A stretch of DNA of 64,000 bases from Ipomoea triloba (Eukaryota > Streptophyta > Magnoliopsida > Solanales > Convolvulaceae). Positions 49,871-61,995 of the stretch are shown here, piece by piece. How positions within the stretch are numbered: the first letter of the stretch is position 1; the number at the start of each line of letters is the position of its first letter. Under the pieces are notes generated by a model that made no database searches, was not told the DNA's origin, and saw only the letters and a program-made list of their open reading frames with translations. The stretch is from the NCBI RefSeq assembly GCF_003576645.1, contig NC_044923.1, forward strand, positions 8,223,962-8,287,961, given 5' to 3'. A program made the translations under genes and the position numbers.

Positions 49871-52387
49871 AAAAATGAAATGATATGCACAAATGTTATT
49901 GATGAATCAGATTTAAGATAGCATGAACAACTATTTCTTTGGCATTAGATTCACAGTAAGTTCTTTTTCTTTTTAAGTAATATTAATTTTTTCCTTTAAA
50001 AAGTATGATAATTGTGTTGAAAAGTATTGTTGCTTAGAAAGTGTTATATATTGCTTTAAAAGTATTACATTATCACAAAAAATTTATTCATATTCTTTCT
50101 AATTGTTATACTTGAAAAATATTATTGAGCACCTTGGAGATTGAGAAAAAAATGAAAAGTCCATCATAGGATGTTGGAATACATGGATGAAATCAAACGA
50201 CATGGACTTGAACACAATTGATTTGGTAATGATTTAAATTTGTAATTTAAATTTAAGTTTATAGAATAAATCATTTAAAGATTTAAACATAATATTTTAT
50301 TTGAATTGTAGATATTCATTCCCATCCATATGGACCATCACTACTTTATTGTTGTCATTAATTTTGGAGCAAAAAAAGTTCACTACTTACAATAATTCTA
50401 CCCAAAAGTATTATCATAATATATAAGTAACAAAAATATTGAATCAAAAGTATTACAATAATTCTACCCAAAAGTATCACAATTTTCACATTCAAATAGA
50501 CCACAATGCAACATTCAAGTGACAAAAGTATTACAATGTACTAAAAATATTTAAAGTAAATGAGGATTAGGATTCTTTTTTATCCAAGTTCTTTGGATGG
50601 TTGTGAACTTGTTATGTCGATGCTCTTCTTCTTCTTATTCTTTTCAAAATGACCTTTGATTCTTTATTTTCTCCCATTTGTAGTAGAAGTGTAGAACAGG
50701 TGGGATCTAGTACAATATTTGATGAACTTGAAACAACAATATCCTCACCTTACTTTGTTGAATCCTGTGAACACATCAATGCATTGATTGCCATAAAATC
50801 TCAATTATATCCATCTTCAAAAATTATTTTTTCTTCATCATTTCCTTGGCATTTCAACACAAGAGCATAGTATTTGTGTGATATTTCATGACGCCAAGTA
50901 TGCAGTCAATAGGTCGGCCAGATTCTATGTAACCGATTCCATATCTCACTCTTAGAAAATTTTGTCCACATTTTCATCACATAATGTTGAAGTATTTGCT
51001 ACATGGAGTTTATATGCAAAACTCTCAAACAATGACAACATAACAATCTACATTCTTTAAACTTCTTGCAAGAGCAAGTGATTAGATTGTTGATAACATT
51101 ATATACTATACGGTAGTAGTGCTCATCATCATTAGATTTAGAATCATAGATCATCATATTACTATCAATCATCACACTATTTGAAGAGTGTTTTTATACT
51201 ATACGGTAGTAGTGGAAATACATCATATACTATACGGTAGCATTGGAAATACATCTCAAAAATTCAGTCTCAAAATATTTGAAGAGCGTTTATATATATA
51301 CCTCAACAGCATGTTTCAAAAGACCAGTCATTGACAACATAGATGTGGGATATGATGTCGAAGCTTGAAATTCATCGTACTCCTCTTGACTCTTCCACTG
51401 CTTAACTATTTCTTTTAAAAATTTTATAAAACTGCATCAAACTTGTAGTTTTCTTTGCATAACCCAATAGCATGGTTTGTACTTTCACTTCTTTGAGGAG
51501 TCAATATTTCAGCTGAGAAGAAATCGATCTTTGCTTAGTGTAGTACATCATTTTTCTTTTAATTCATATAAATATCTAAACTAATCATGATCTTCTAACC
51601 CATACTTTGAAGTCAGGGACTTCCAACAATTTTCAAATTCATTTTCATTAACACAACCTGTCATAATATTCTAGTTTAACATATAAGTATTACAAATATT
51701 ATCATAAAAAGTATCACAATTTCATAGATAAGTATTACAATAGCAAAGCTGTCATAGTAAATTACAAATTTACAGACATAACTAATACTTTTAGCTCTAT
51801 ATTTAATACTTTACAGCATAAATGTGTTATTAATAGAGCAAAAATGTAATTTTCAGTTGTGCAAGAAAGAAAGTTTACATGTCAAAAATTTGCTAAATGC
51901 ATCCTTGAATGACTTATTGCGCTTTAATAGTCCAAATCTACTAATAGCATTTTGGTGAAGATACCATAAGCATTACATATGTCTTGTTCAAGGGAAAACC
52001 TATATTAAAGACAATAAATATTAGAAAGAGTAAATAACTAAAGAAAAATGTACTGTAAATATGCATACCTGTGCTATTGCATTACTAATAGATAAATCTT
52101 GATCTGTAAATAGAGTTGTTGGATATTTTCCTCCCATTGATTTTAGAAAGACGGTGAAAGGCCATACAAATGGTTCAGTTGTTTCATTGGCTATGAAAGC
52201 ACAACCAAACATAGTATTATTCCCATGGTTGTTGGTTCCAACAAATTTAGCACAAATCAAATTATATTTGTTGCTTCAATATGTAGTATCAAAAACCATA
52301 ACGTCGCCATATATACTATAGTCTTCTTTCATCATTGAGTCCCGCCAATATAAATTGCAGAGTCTACCCATTTCATCTAACTTCACT

Positions 52388-52442
52388 GTAAAAAAAAAAA
52401 AAAAAAAAAAAAAATNAAAAAAAAAAAAAAAAAAAAAAAAAA
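52388..52442. repeat. Homopolymer A tract with one N
   Basis: About 26 A, then TN, then about 26 A. The N marks an unresolved length. Confidence 0.9.
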
Positions 52443-53087
52443 GTCTTCTCCTTCTGCACTTTGTCGATACAACATATCTATAACACTTTGTGCATCCCCG
52501 GCTTCTATTGCTAGCATCTTCAACCTATGGACAAAATTCATATAGTTTATCATTGTGTGTCCAGCAAATTGTTCCCCTGCTTCTTGAACCATATAACGAA
52601 AAGAATCAACAACCCTCATTCCAGAAGAAATCATAGTCGCAATTGTTTGGGCTTTCTCACTTGTAATTTCTCTTTTTCAACAGTGTAGATTAATCCATTC
52701 GTTTCTAGTCAAAGGATGATTATGTGAAGTTATATGATGGGCTACATCATAAACACCTTCATCATTCAACCTTAATCTCATTGAAGCTTCACATCATGTG
52801 CGTGTAATAATGTTTTTTTTCTTTTAACTTTTGATGAAGAAACCTCCCTTTGATCATCAAGATTCTTAGATTTTCTTGTCCCTTGAAAAGAACATACAAA
52901 ATACTTTTCAACTATAAGATTGTTATCCGTCCTTGTGGTTGATTTACGATTACTAAATCCAAGAGCACGACTATGTTTAGCATACAATTCATACATTTCA
53001 TCAATTGCTTTTATTTTTAAGCCTTCAAGTGAACCACATATGTCAACTTCATTCTCTACAACAATTATTTGAGATGATACTGCTACT

Positions 53088-53370
53088 TTTTTTTTTTGAC
53101 AAAAGCCAAATGAATTCTATTCGATAGGAAAAAAAGAAAGAATACACTCGGGAGGGTCAATGTCCCAACAATGGGAGTCAGAATGAGAGCCAACAACCCT
53201 TGCTAGTTTGTGGGCAATCTGGTTTGCTGATCTCCTAACAAAGATGTTACTGCTATTTGTTAAAAGAAATGTATTACGTGTGACTATGATGAAATTCATG
53301 TCTTTACCTTCCCTGTTTGCATAAGCAGAAAGATCATGCTGTTGATTAGAATCAATTGTAAACACAACAT
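53088..53370 (-). pseudogene. LINE 3' fragment with RNase H end
   Basis: On the minus strand the frame reads NIFVRRSANQIAHKLARV and CWDIDPPECILSFFPIE, the typical C-terminal end of the RNase H domain of plant LINEs. A poly-A (plus-strand T run, 53088-53098) follows. It is 5'-truncated and inserted in the FAR1-type gene. I could not identify a target duplication. Confidence 0.7.
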
Positions 53371-54225
53371 TTTTTTTTAATGAGGTCGGAAAAAGGTGCC
53401 ACTTGATTCTCTACATTTATGACATTTTCTATCAAAAAAAAAGTCAAGAATGTCATTAGAATACACTAGAAAGTATATATTTTTTCATTGAAACTATGTT
53501 ACACAGAATAACATAATATTGCACAATATTACTATTTTCAACTAAATTGTTACTTATCATAGAAAATATCACATTTTGGATTCAAAATGCAATACTTTTT
53601 CGAAGTAACATGTTACATAGAATATTGGGAAAAATTAAAGTGTTACTTTTATCCAAATTCATAATACTTTTCAATTATAAAATAAGTGTTTTTAATTAAA
53701 AAAGTTTACTTTCATTGTATAAATTAAAATGCAAGACATGTGAGTTGCTCATCAACGACAGCTTCATCAGTTTCATCGTTTCCATCAGAACACATGTTTT
53801 CACACTCCATATTAATAATAGTTTCTGAAAAATATAATAATGAAATAGGAACTTAGAAATCTTAAATTTTATTAAAAATTGAAACTTATAGATGATCACA
53901 TGAAGAATTTCTGATTAGAGATGATGTTTTTACATGGATAGAAATCATTTCAATTCTAGGTAGAAAATTAGGGATTTGAATGAGATAAATTTCCATTAGC
54001 CGAATTGCAATACTTACCGGAGTTGGAGGTTGTGACAGAAATGGAGGCAGGAGGACATGGGAGGAGGCGGAGAGCTTGAGCTGATTGGAGGAGATGGTGA
54101 GCAGCGAGATGCAAGAGCTGTGTCAGATGAGATGGGAAATCAAAGATGGGACATAGAGAGAGAGACATAAAAGATGTACATGATGTTGACCCATATAATA
54201 AAAGATTCGACCCATATAATAAATG

Positions 54226-54241
54226 CACACAAGTTTTTGCC
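54226..54241. mobile_element. Right terminus of the Mutator-like region
   Basis: CACACAAGTTTTTGCC is identical to the right end of the MITE at 44472-44897. It lies about 430 bp upstream of the FAR1-type start. A matching left terminus was not found. Confidence 0.5.
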
Positions 54242-54350
54242 TTGATGCTCAACTTTGAATGTTATGTATCTAGTTGGGCTAATTATTGAGCAAAGTTTAT
54301 GTTAAATTTTATATTGTATTTATTTTTTTAATGCATTCTAATATATTCAT

Positions 54351-54725
54351 GGCAAATTATGCTATGGACTTGGATCCACCTTGTAAGGTGGACCCAGGTC
54401 GATGTTCACAATTTAAAAACTCTATATTCACAATTTTAAAACTCTATGTTCACAATTTTAAAACTCTATGTTTACAATTTTAGAACTTTATATTCACAAA
54501 TTTAGATTTCAATATACAAAATTACATTACTCAATATTCACAATTTTTTAACTCTATATTCACAATTTTTTTATATAGATTCAAAAATTATGTTATACTA
54601 TTGAATATAGAGTTATGAAATTGTGAATATAGGGTTATGAAATTGTGTACATATAGTTCTGAAATTGTGAACATAGTGTTTTGAAATTGTGAATATATAG
54701 TTCAAAAATTATGAACATAGGTATA
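54351..54725. mobile_element. GGCAAATTATGC element with minisatellite
   Basis: It starts GGCAAATTATGCTATGGAC and contains the palindrome TCCACCTTGTAAGGTGGA. Repeated AACTCTATGTTCACAATTTT units follow, then, after a centre near 54590, the inverse units (GAAATTGTGAACATA). It is a relative of the cluster at 17787-18013. The right end is not clear. Confidence 0.55.
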
Positions 54726-55870
54726 TGTGTGTTTTTATTTTTTTATTATTTTTAATTATTTTTATTTTTTATTTTAATAATTTATTATTAAAAATTATTT
54801 TAAAATGTCAATTCATCGTCCATGTAAGCAACTAACCTAATGAAATGTATGGTAGCCTACTATCAGGTGAAATTACATACATTTGAAGTGTTCAATAGCC
54901 TAATTGCATTTTTTTTGTTCACCCAATTGCACTTCCAGGTTATATTCAGTGGCCAATTTGAACATTATTCCAAATCAAAATAATTTGAACCATTCATTTC
55001 AACCAATAATTATATCAATATTTTTTAATTCCTGTTAGGGGTCTAATTTTATTGACTCTTATTATATTTATATATTTATTTATATTTAAATATATTTGTA
55101 TATTTGTATGTGTATGTATTGTATGTATGTAGATAAATAGTAGATTGTAGATTTGTAGATACATAGTAGATATAATTATAATATTTTAATCTGACCGGAG
55201 TCCACGCGTGACCTAACTATTGACTCTTCTAGTCCTTGGAATCCAAGCCACCCACATGGTTGACACGCCTAATATGATGTTTTCTAACACAAATTGGATT
55301 CAATCTTCTCCCCCCATGTCACTTTCTCCGTCAACACCTAACTGACGTTTGCTTTAGGCTGATCTGATCTGATCTGATTAACCTTAGTGGACATATTTAA
55401 TTTCTGAATCATCTCCTCAATTGTAAATATGCTATTCCATTTACCATGCAAACAAATCTCAATTTTAATCTGAGAGCAAAAAAATTTGTTACTTTACTAT
55501 TAGTTAGTAAAGTGATAACGCGGAAGAAAGAAGAAAGTGTACTATTGTGTTAAAATTATCAAAATATCTCACCTTAATTTTAGTTTAAAGACAAATTTGT
55601 TAACTCTAATCAAATAAAAGAATCATATCTAGGAATAACTTAAAAGATAATTAAGGGAGCAAATACATTCATCTTATAATTAAATAATGACAGCATTTCA
55701 ACCCACAAAATAAATAAGTAATAAAAAGTAGTACGTGTAACTTTCTCTTCTCACAATTTTAACGTATGCATTGTTAGGTTAGCTACTTGTATGAATAGAG
55801 ATTTTAGGACTTTGGGAGAAGAGATATTAGGACTTACTTCAGTGTCCCTACTTTGGTCATATCTCTCTCT
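54726..55870. other. Intergenic, no gene seen
   Basis: AT-rich sequence with short tandem words (GTAGATTGTAGATTTGTAG near 55140). Nothing coding is recognised. Confidence 0.5.
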
Positions 55871-55874
55871 TCTG

Positions 55875-56194
<320 letters not shown>

Positions 56195-56506
56195 TAATAA
56201 TGAAGTAGAAGATGCAACATCATTAAAAAAAAAGGTAATATTGACCAGGTTATTTCATATAAGAATACTGTAAAAAGTGATGACATATCCATATCCTTCA
56301 TCTTGAGAAATCAAAGGCTAGGATCTTATCATTAATGAAATTTCAAGTTTGTAATAATTATAAAACGAACCATGCTTTTAAAAGTTTTCAGTAATTATAA
56401 AATTGACCCCATAATATTTTTACTAAAACATTTAACCATTGATGAATTATTGAATTCTAATAAATGGTTGAGACCAGTCCTTACTTGGAGGGACTATTAT
56501 CTTATT

Positions 56507-56545
<39 letters not shown>

Positions 56546-57800
56546 ATTCAAATGTATTGAGTGGTGCATTTCGTAACATTGAGTGGTTCATTTCTTAACA
56601 TTGAGTGGTGTAAACCGCACGGCCGCACGTAAGGGCGCGGCCACACCTGAACATATATATATATATCAATATCATTCCCAGCCTATTTTATATGATATTA
56701 ATTATGTGTCTCATTTTGGCCATCTACTTAAATCGATAAAAGTTTGATCCTTTTATACACATATATAAAAGATAAGGATATTATCCCTAATAATTATAAA
56801 CAAGTTGTATAAAAATTAGAAAATAACACTCATGTGCAAACAAATCAACCTCCAGCACTAATACATGAAATTGATCCTTAAAAAAGATAGTTAGATCGCA
56901 TCTCACAAGTAGGATGATCAAGTCGATCAAATCATGAAACATGAGGTAGACTAAATATCAGTATATTCTCAATTTTTACTCTCATTTTCACTCTATGACA
57001 TGATAAGTAATGATAAATTATTTTCATTTTGTAGATCCCAAGAAAGATGTCTACCTCAAAAATTTATATGAGAAAATAAAAAGTGAAAGTAAATTTTAGG
57101 AGTCCAATTAGTATTATCTTTTCACTAAATATTGTTATCCATGAATTTGATATGGAGTTATTGCAAACGTACGTGGTTCCTTCATACCTACAAGTCTACA
57201 ACTATACGGCTACTACTACAAGTACGTAAGTCAACTCCACGTAGTCTTCTCACATTCCACAATCCGTACCTCATGCAACCCTACACGAAGACATTTTAAC
57301 AAATAAATCATAAAAATCAATGGCAAAATTTGTAAAATAAACATAAAAAATATTATTTAATCAAAGGTTAAATTTTCTTCCCACATAGTCAATAAAAAAT
57401 AAGGAATTTTTTTATTTTTAAAACTATTTTTGCTTCTTTTTTTTAAACCTTTAATAATACTATTAATATAATTTCTAAATATATACATTTTATGAACTAA
57501 TGGTAAACTAAATACTATAAACAAAAATAAGAATTATAAATAATTTAAATCAAGCACATCAAGTACTATAGAAAGAATAATACTAAACCTCGCTTTGTGA
57601 TCCTAACCGACAAAGGATCACAATATAATAAAGTGAATTTGCCTAGGATATAGTGTTATTTTTTAATACATAAAGTGAAGTCTTTTTTTATGTAAAGAGT
57701 ATTGAAAAATAAAATTTTAAACACTATTACTAATAAATATAAAGAATTGCCTTGACCAATTTTTTTGAATCAAGCTAGGAGGGGGGAAACTCCAAGGGCA
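56195..57800. other. Intergenic, no gene seen
   Basis: It contains a TA tract (about 56511-56540) and a fragment with repeated TTGAGTGGTGCATTTC blocks and GCACGGCCGCACG (about 56555-56655), related to 10640-10925. The remainder is AT-rich. Confidence 0.5.
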
Positions 57801-57804
57801 AAAA

Positions 57805-58311
57805 TTATGCGTTCACTCTCACAATGCGGGTACTGGTAACCTGCACAACGTCATTGAAAACCAGATTTTTCACACCAGGTGGGCACGTATGAACCACTTT
57901 CCAATTACTCTGTTTTTGAGCTCCCAAAGTTACAAGCGCGTCCGGCACTCTATTAAATAAGACAAGTAAAGTGAGATAAAAAAAATATATTTCACTTTCC
58001 AAAAGCAAAAAAAAAAAGTTTGAATCAAATAGGAAGCACAATTGCACAAACTTAAGCTAACTGTAATCCTATTATTGTAGGAGATCTTCATATATAGCCA
58101 GAGAATCACATAGTTGGGAACAATGAAACATGTGTAATGTACTTAATTCGATTTGATGGTAATTAAAATTCGGGTCCAACACGCAAAAATTAGGACTGAC
58201 ACGCGTGTGATACACGAGTGGTTTACACCCAATTCTCAAATTTCCTGATTCATCAGTAATTGACACATCAACCCGGGTCAGTGTTTCCCGAATTGGACCA
58301 GCATATCCCAT
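57805..58311 (-). CDS. Unrecognised ORF pair, possible gene fragment
   Basis: Two minus-strand frames lie close together. The first (58311 to 58072, 79 aa) starts MGYAGPIRETLTRVDV and has balanced composition. The second has a coding-like part, from about 57952 to 57805, that follows a good acceptor (TTATTTAATAG) and reads PDALVTLGAQKQSNWKVVH to a stop. Both have higher GC and more regular codon use than the surroundings. They could be two exons of a small gene or a captured fragment. I recognise no domain and assign no function. Confidence 0.25.
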
Positions 58312-58319
58312 TTGCCTTT

Positions 58320-60425
58320 TAGATCTATCCTAGTTTTGCCGACTTTTTTTTAGAGAAAGTGGATAATATGGTAATATGGTGTCTTCTCTTTGATACGAAC
58401 AAGTTTATTGATGAATATATTGTAAATGGACTCGGTATAAATCAGTTTGGATAAAAATCATATCCAATCGGCTACGGAGCTCCGGAGATGAGCTTGGCAG
58501 TCGCAGCTGAGGCCGACACCAATCGTGGCCAAGCGTGCGCTGTGCTCGGCCGGGTGCTTGGTCCTCAACTAGTGTAGCGTGGGGTACGATCCACTGCAGT
58601 TGTAACCTCTCCGCTCCTTATTCGTGGGGTGGTTAGCAGAAGCTGATTAGTATAAATTCTTGTTCAGTTGTCTTGTTAAGACATCATTTGATTCTCTGAT
58701 AATCATCTTACAGCATTCATTAATACAGTATAAGATTTGTTTTCGTTACACACATTCCTTGTCTTTTCCATATCATTATTCATTTATTTATTATTTACTT
58801 TATTTTTGGGCTAAGTAATTCAGTCCACAATTTATAATTGTTACTTAAAGTTATGTTTTGGGTCAATTTTATCTTGTAATCTTAACTTGCAAACAATCAT
58901 AATAAAATAAATTAGCATAGATTATACATAACTAATCAATTCAAATTAAGAAGGTGAATAGATAGTTCAATGTGAAGTTAAACTTGAAACTTTATAATTA
59001 TCAAGGCAATTAATCGACCAAATTAACTTGAAATTGCCTTTGAGTCCCTTCCAACTAAATCAAAGATTTCGGGTTTATACTTCTAATTCCGCAGCTGCCT
59101 TAATTAGAATAAATCATAGTATTTTGAATGAATTTTACTCCTAAGACTATCATATAATTTTTTTATCAATAATTTTTTTACATGAAGTTTGAAAATAACA
59201 TAATTTTTCATGTCACAAAATGACATACACTAATGATTTTTTTTTATATATACTTTTTTTGACGAGTTGTCAGCATTTTTATATTGAGTAAAACGAAAAG
59301 AAAATTATATAAGGCACACACTAAAAGCCTTATTGGTGGGAAAAAAAATCTTAACTTTTATGCTCTATAATCTATATATGTGACATTGTGACAACTTTGA
59401 CCAAACTTTTTGAACTTGAGAAATTTGTACTAAAATTTGAATTTTTTTTCTTCTTTTTGTAATTTTGACCAATAAATTGGTTATTCAGTACAAAACAAAT
59501 TAAAATGACTCTATTTGATCAACCTTAAGCATGTAGCTAGATGTTCATCATTATGAAAGTTTAGTCTAAAAGTTTCAATTATAAGGAGTATGTATATATT
59601 TGTATTTAATTTCACTTTCTTTTTATTACTATAATTTAACGTATCTAAAGTAAATATTCTACATAAATATGTCAACCCTTATGGAGTATGCTATACAGAA
59701 ATAGACATTTCCTTAAATAAGAATCAAACTTACTAGTGCTACCAAATCGAATTCAAATCAATTTCACAATTGTAAAAAAATAGTATTCTCAGCTCTATGC
59801 AAAAATAAATGAAGAATAGTTCTGGCATATCTGAATTGAAATAACTTGGGTATACTAAGTGTGTAATTACTTGATTATTTTTTTTTACTATTACCTCTTT
59901 GACTTATTATGTGCTAGGTAAGGTAGAACTTTCAAATGTATAGTAATTTTTTTTTTTAATAAAATTGTTTTAATAATTTAATATTAACTATAGACATGTA
60001 AGCAAATTAGTCAAAATTGAACTAAAACTTCACATTTGGCATAAAATTGTCAAATTTAAAAAGTTGGTTGAAAATTACACCTACCAAAGTCTCCCAGGAA
60101 AATGTTAATAATTAGGTAGGAGAGTTGCAATTCTATATTCTAATAAATTCTAAGTAGATAATCGTTGAAGGAATAGTTATGGAGTGCTAGGGGGTGTTTG
60201 GATAATGCTGTCAAAGTTTGGCTTGTTTGACAAACTTTAACTGTTTGACTTAGTCAAACAATTAAAATGAGTGTTTGATAAATATTTATTTTGGTTTGGC
60301 TTCGTAATGCTAATCAGTTGAAAATGAAAACCTACCTCAAGTAGTTCATTGATATAAATTTATTGCAATTACATTTTAAAAGTTTAATTTGCCTTTAATG
60401 GTCATATATATATCTAAAGACATAA
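58320..60425. other. Intergenic, no gene seen
   Basis: A GC-richer block at 58470-58630 is followed by a TATAAATTC at about 58651 and may be part of an old LTR, but no partner is present. The rest is AT-rich and has no coding signal. Confidence 0.4.
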
Positions 60426-60827
60426 TAAGTCTCAATCAAGGTTATATCCTTGATTTATATCCCATTTTTGTATGCTAATAAATGTATATATTTTGTAAAT
60501 GTTGTACACTTCAATGTTAAATTGTCCCTACTACATTCTTGTTATACAAAACTACCCTTACACCGTTATAACACCGTTAATTTTAACTCCATCATTATTA
60601 CCATACACTTATATCTATCATATCTTTTTCCTATTCTTTAATTACCATTTTATTAAAATCATTATATAATTAATTTAATGGTTGATTATATTTTAATTAA
60701 ATTTCTATTAATGGTAAATCATATATGTGTATAAAATACATATATTATTTTTGTATATATAATTCGAATTATAAATTTTAATTATTTATTTGTATTTATT
60801 AATGTTTTAATATTGGGCATGAATTTT

Positions 60828-60853
60828 CGCGCATCGCGCGTACAAAATACTAG
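60828..60853 (+). mobile_element. Helitron 3' terminus
   Basis: A CGCGC/GCGCG stem-loop (60828-60840) is followed by TACAAAATA and CTAG, with T next. This is the Helitron 3' signature. The AT-rich sequence to the left (from about 60430) may be the body of a short non-autonomous element; its 5' end is not certain. Confidence 0.55.
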
Positions 60854-61194
60854 TATATAAATAAAAGGTGTCATTCAATAATTTGAAATTTTAAAATGCA
60901 TTATTAATATTAACATAATTTGTTAGTAGTGGAATAAAATTGTCACTTTACACATAATTAAAGAGAAAGTTCCTTTCAAAAAAAAAGAGAAATTTTTCTA
61001 TATGGTAATCATGGACTGAGTCTACAATATAAGTATAATTGATGGACTAAAACTGCAATTTTCCCTTAAGGCCTTAATAATAATAAAAAAATAAATTGTA
61101 AAAGTAATTTAAGGGTTATGTAAATAACACAATATACATATGCCTTTATATGTCATTTTACATATAGTCAGAGTAACCAACTAATTTATCAAAC

Positions 61195-61560
61195 AAATTT
61201 TTTATAACCAACAAATATTATTAACGGACAGCTAACACAATTATATGTTATCAACTATAAGCTAATTGTCAAAAACTCTCTGGCCTGACAATTTTGACTT
61301 ATTTGACTAGTATTTGCTCTTTAACTTGGTTAACCAACCAATATAAGTGCTTGATTAAATAGCTTTTTTGTAATAGCTAATTGCTTTGAAACGTTAAAAT
61401 TCAAAAAGTTGTTCAAAGTAATTTCTTCAATTTACTTTTCGATAAAGTCTTTTTCATGTAATCAGATATCGGCTAATAGCTAATTTACCAAACATTTTTT
61501 ACTATAAGCTAATACTATCAACTAGTTAAACCAATTAATTCAATCAGCTAACAATCGTGT
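61195..61560. mobile_element. Dispersed TTTGGTAAAT repeat, copy 3 (inverted)
   Basis: The blocks of copies 1 and 2 appear in reverse complement: GCTAATTTACCAAACATT, CTAATACTATCAACTAGTTA and AATCAGCTAACAA. It ends about 270 bp upstream of the ACC synthase TATA box. Confidence 0.55.
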
Positions 61561-61834
61561 AGTCAAGTAAGTGAAGCAATAAATGTATATTGAGTTACTT
61601 TGAGTTTGAGGGTAGGCAAAAATATTGTGAAGTGTCGAGTCCCAATTGAGTCCTATGTATTGAGGGTCAGCTCCTTCAAAGACTTTATTTCAATGCCATT
61701 AATGTATTCGAAATTTATTACAACTGTCCCCAATCGCCATTTGACAGTTCATTTCAGTGGTTTAATTTGTGTAAAAGCACTAAAATTCTATCAACCGAAC
61801 TTCAGGGAACCTTCTTCACATCATACCATTTGTC

Positions 61835-61842
61835 TATATAAA
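61835..61842 (+). promoter_or_regulatory. TATA box of the ACC synthase gene
   Basis: TATATAAA lies 154 bp before the ATG, a usual distance for a leader of about 120-130 bases. Confidence 0.6.
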
Positions 61843-61995
61843 TGCCATCTTATTTCCCCCTCTCATCCCAAGTACAATTAAGTCTCAACATTCAAAACAA
61901 TTCCATTTATTTCTTGCAAATTCTTTCATTTCTTGATACCTTTGTTGATTATTTAAAAAAAAAAAATTTTTCTTCAACACCAAAGCTCAGATACG

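Larger units (their letters stand above)
50930..53810 (-). pseudogene. FAR1-type Mutator-like transposase, broken
   Basis: From right to left on the minus strand: an acidic start (ATG at 53810, MECENMCSDGNDETDEAVVD); the FAR1 DNA-binding domain (DEMYELYAKHSRALGFSNRK, about 52960-53020); a linker (IEAGDAQSVIDMLYRQ); the MULE core with DVMVFDTTY, FVGTNNHGNNTMFGCAF and LFTDQD; and a remnant of the SWIM zinc finger near 50930-51090. A TGA follows DTTY, a poly-A stretch with an N breaks the linker (52388-52442), and a LINE fragment lies between start and DNA-binding domain. FAR1-type proteins are either transposases or light-signalling factors derived from them; the repeats around point to the former. 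Confidence 0.75.

Noticed and set aside
53968..54252. 94-aa minus-strand ORF
   Set aside because: It overlaps the terminus of the Mutator-like region and the probable leader exon of the FAR1-type gene (donor CCG/GTAAGTA near 54019); composition is not coding-like.
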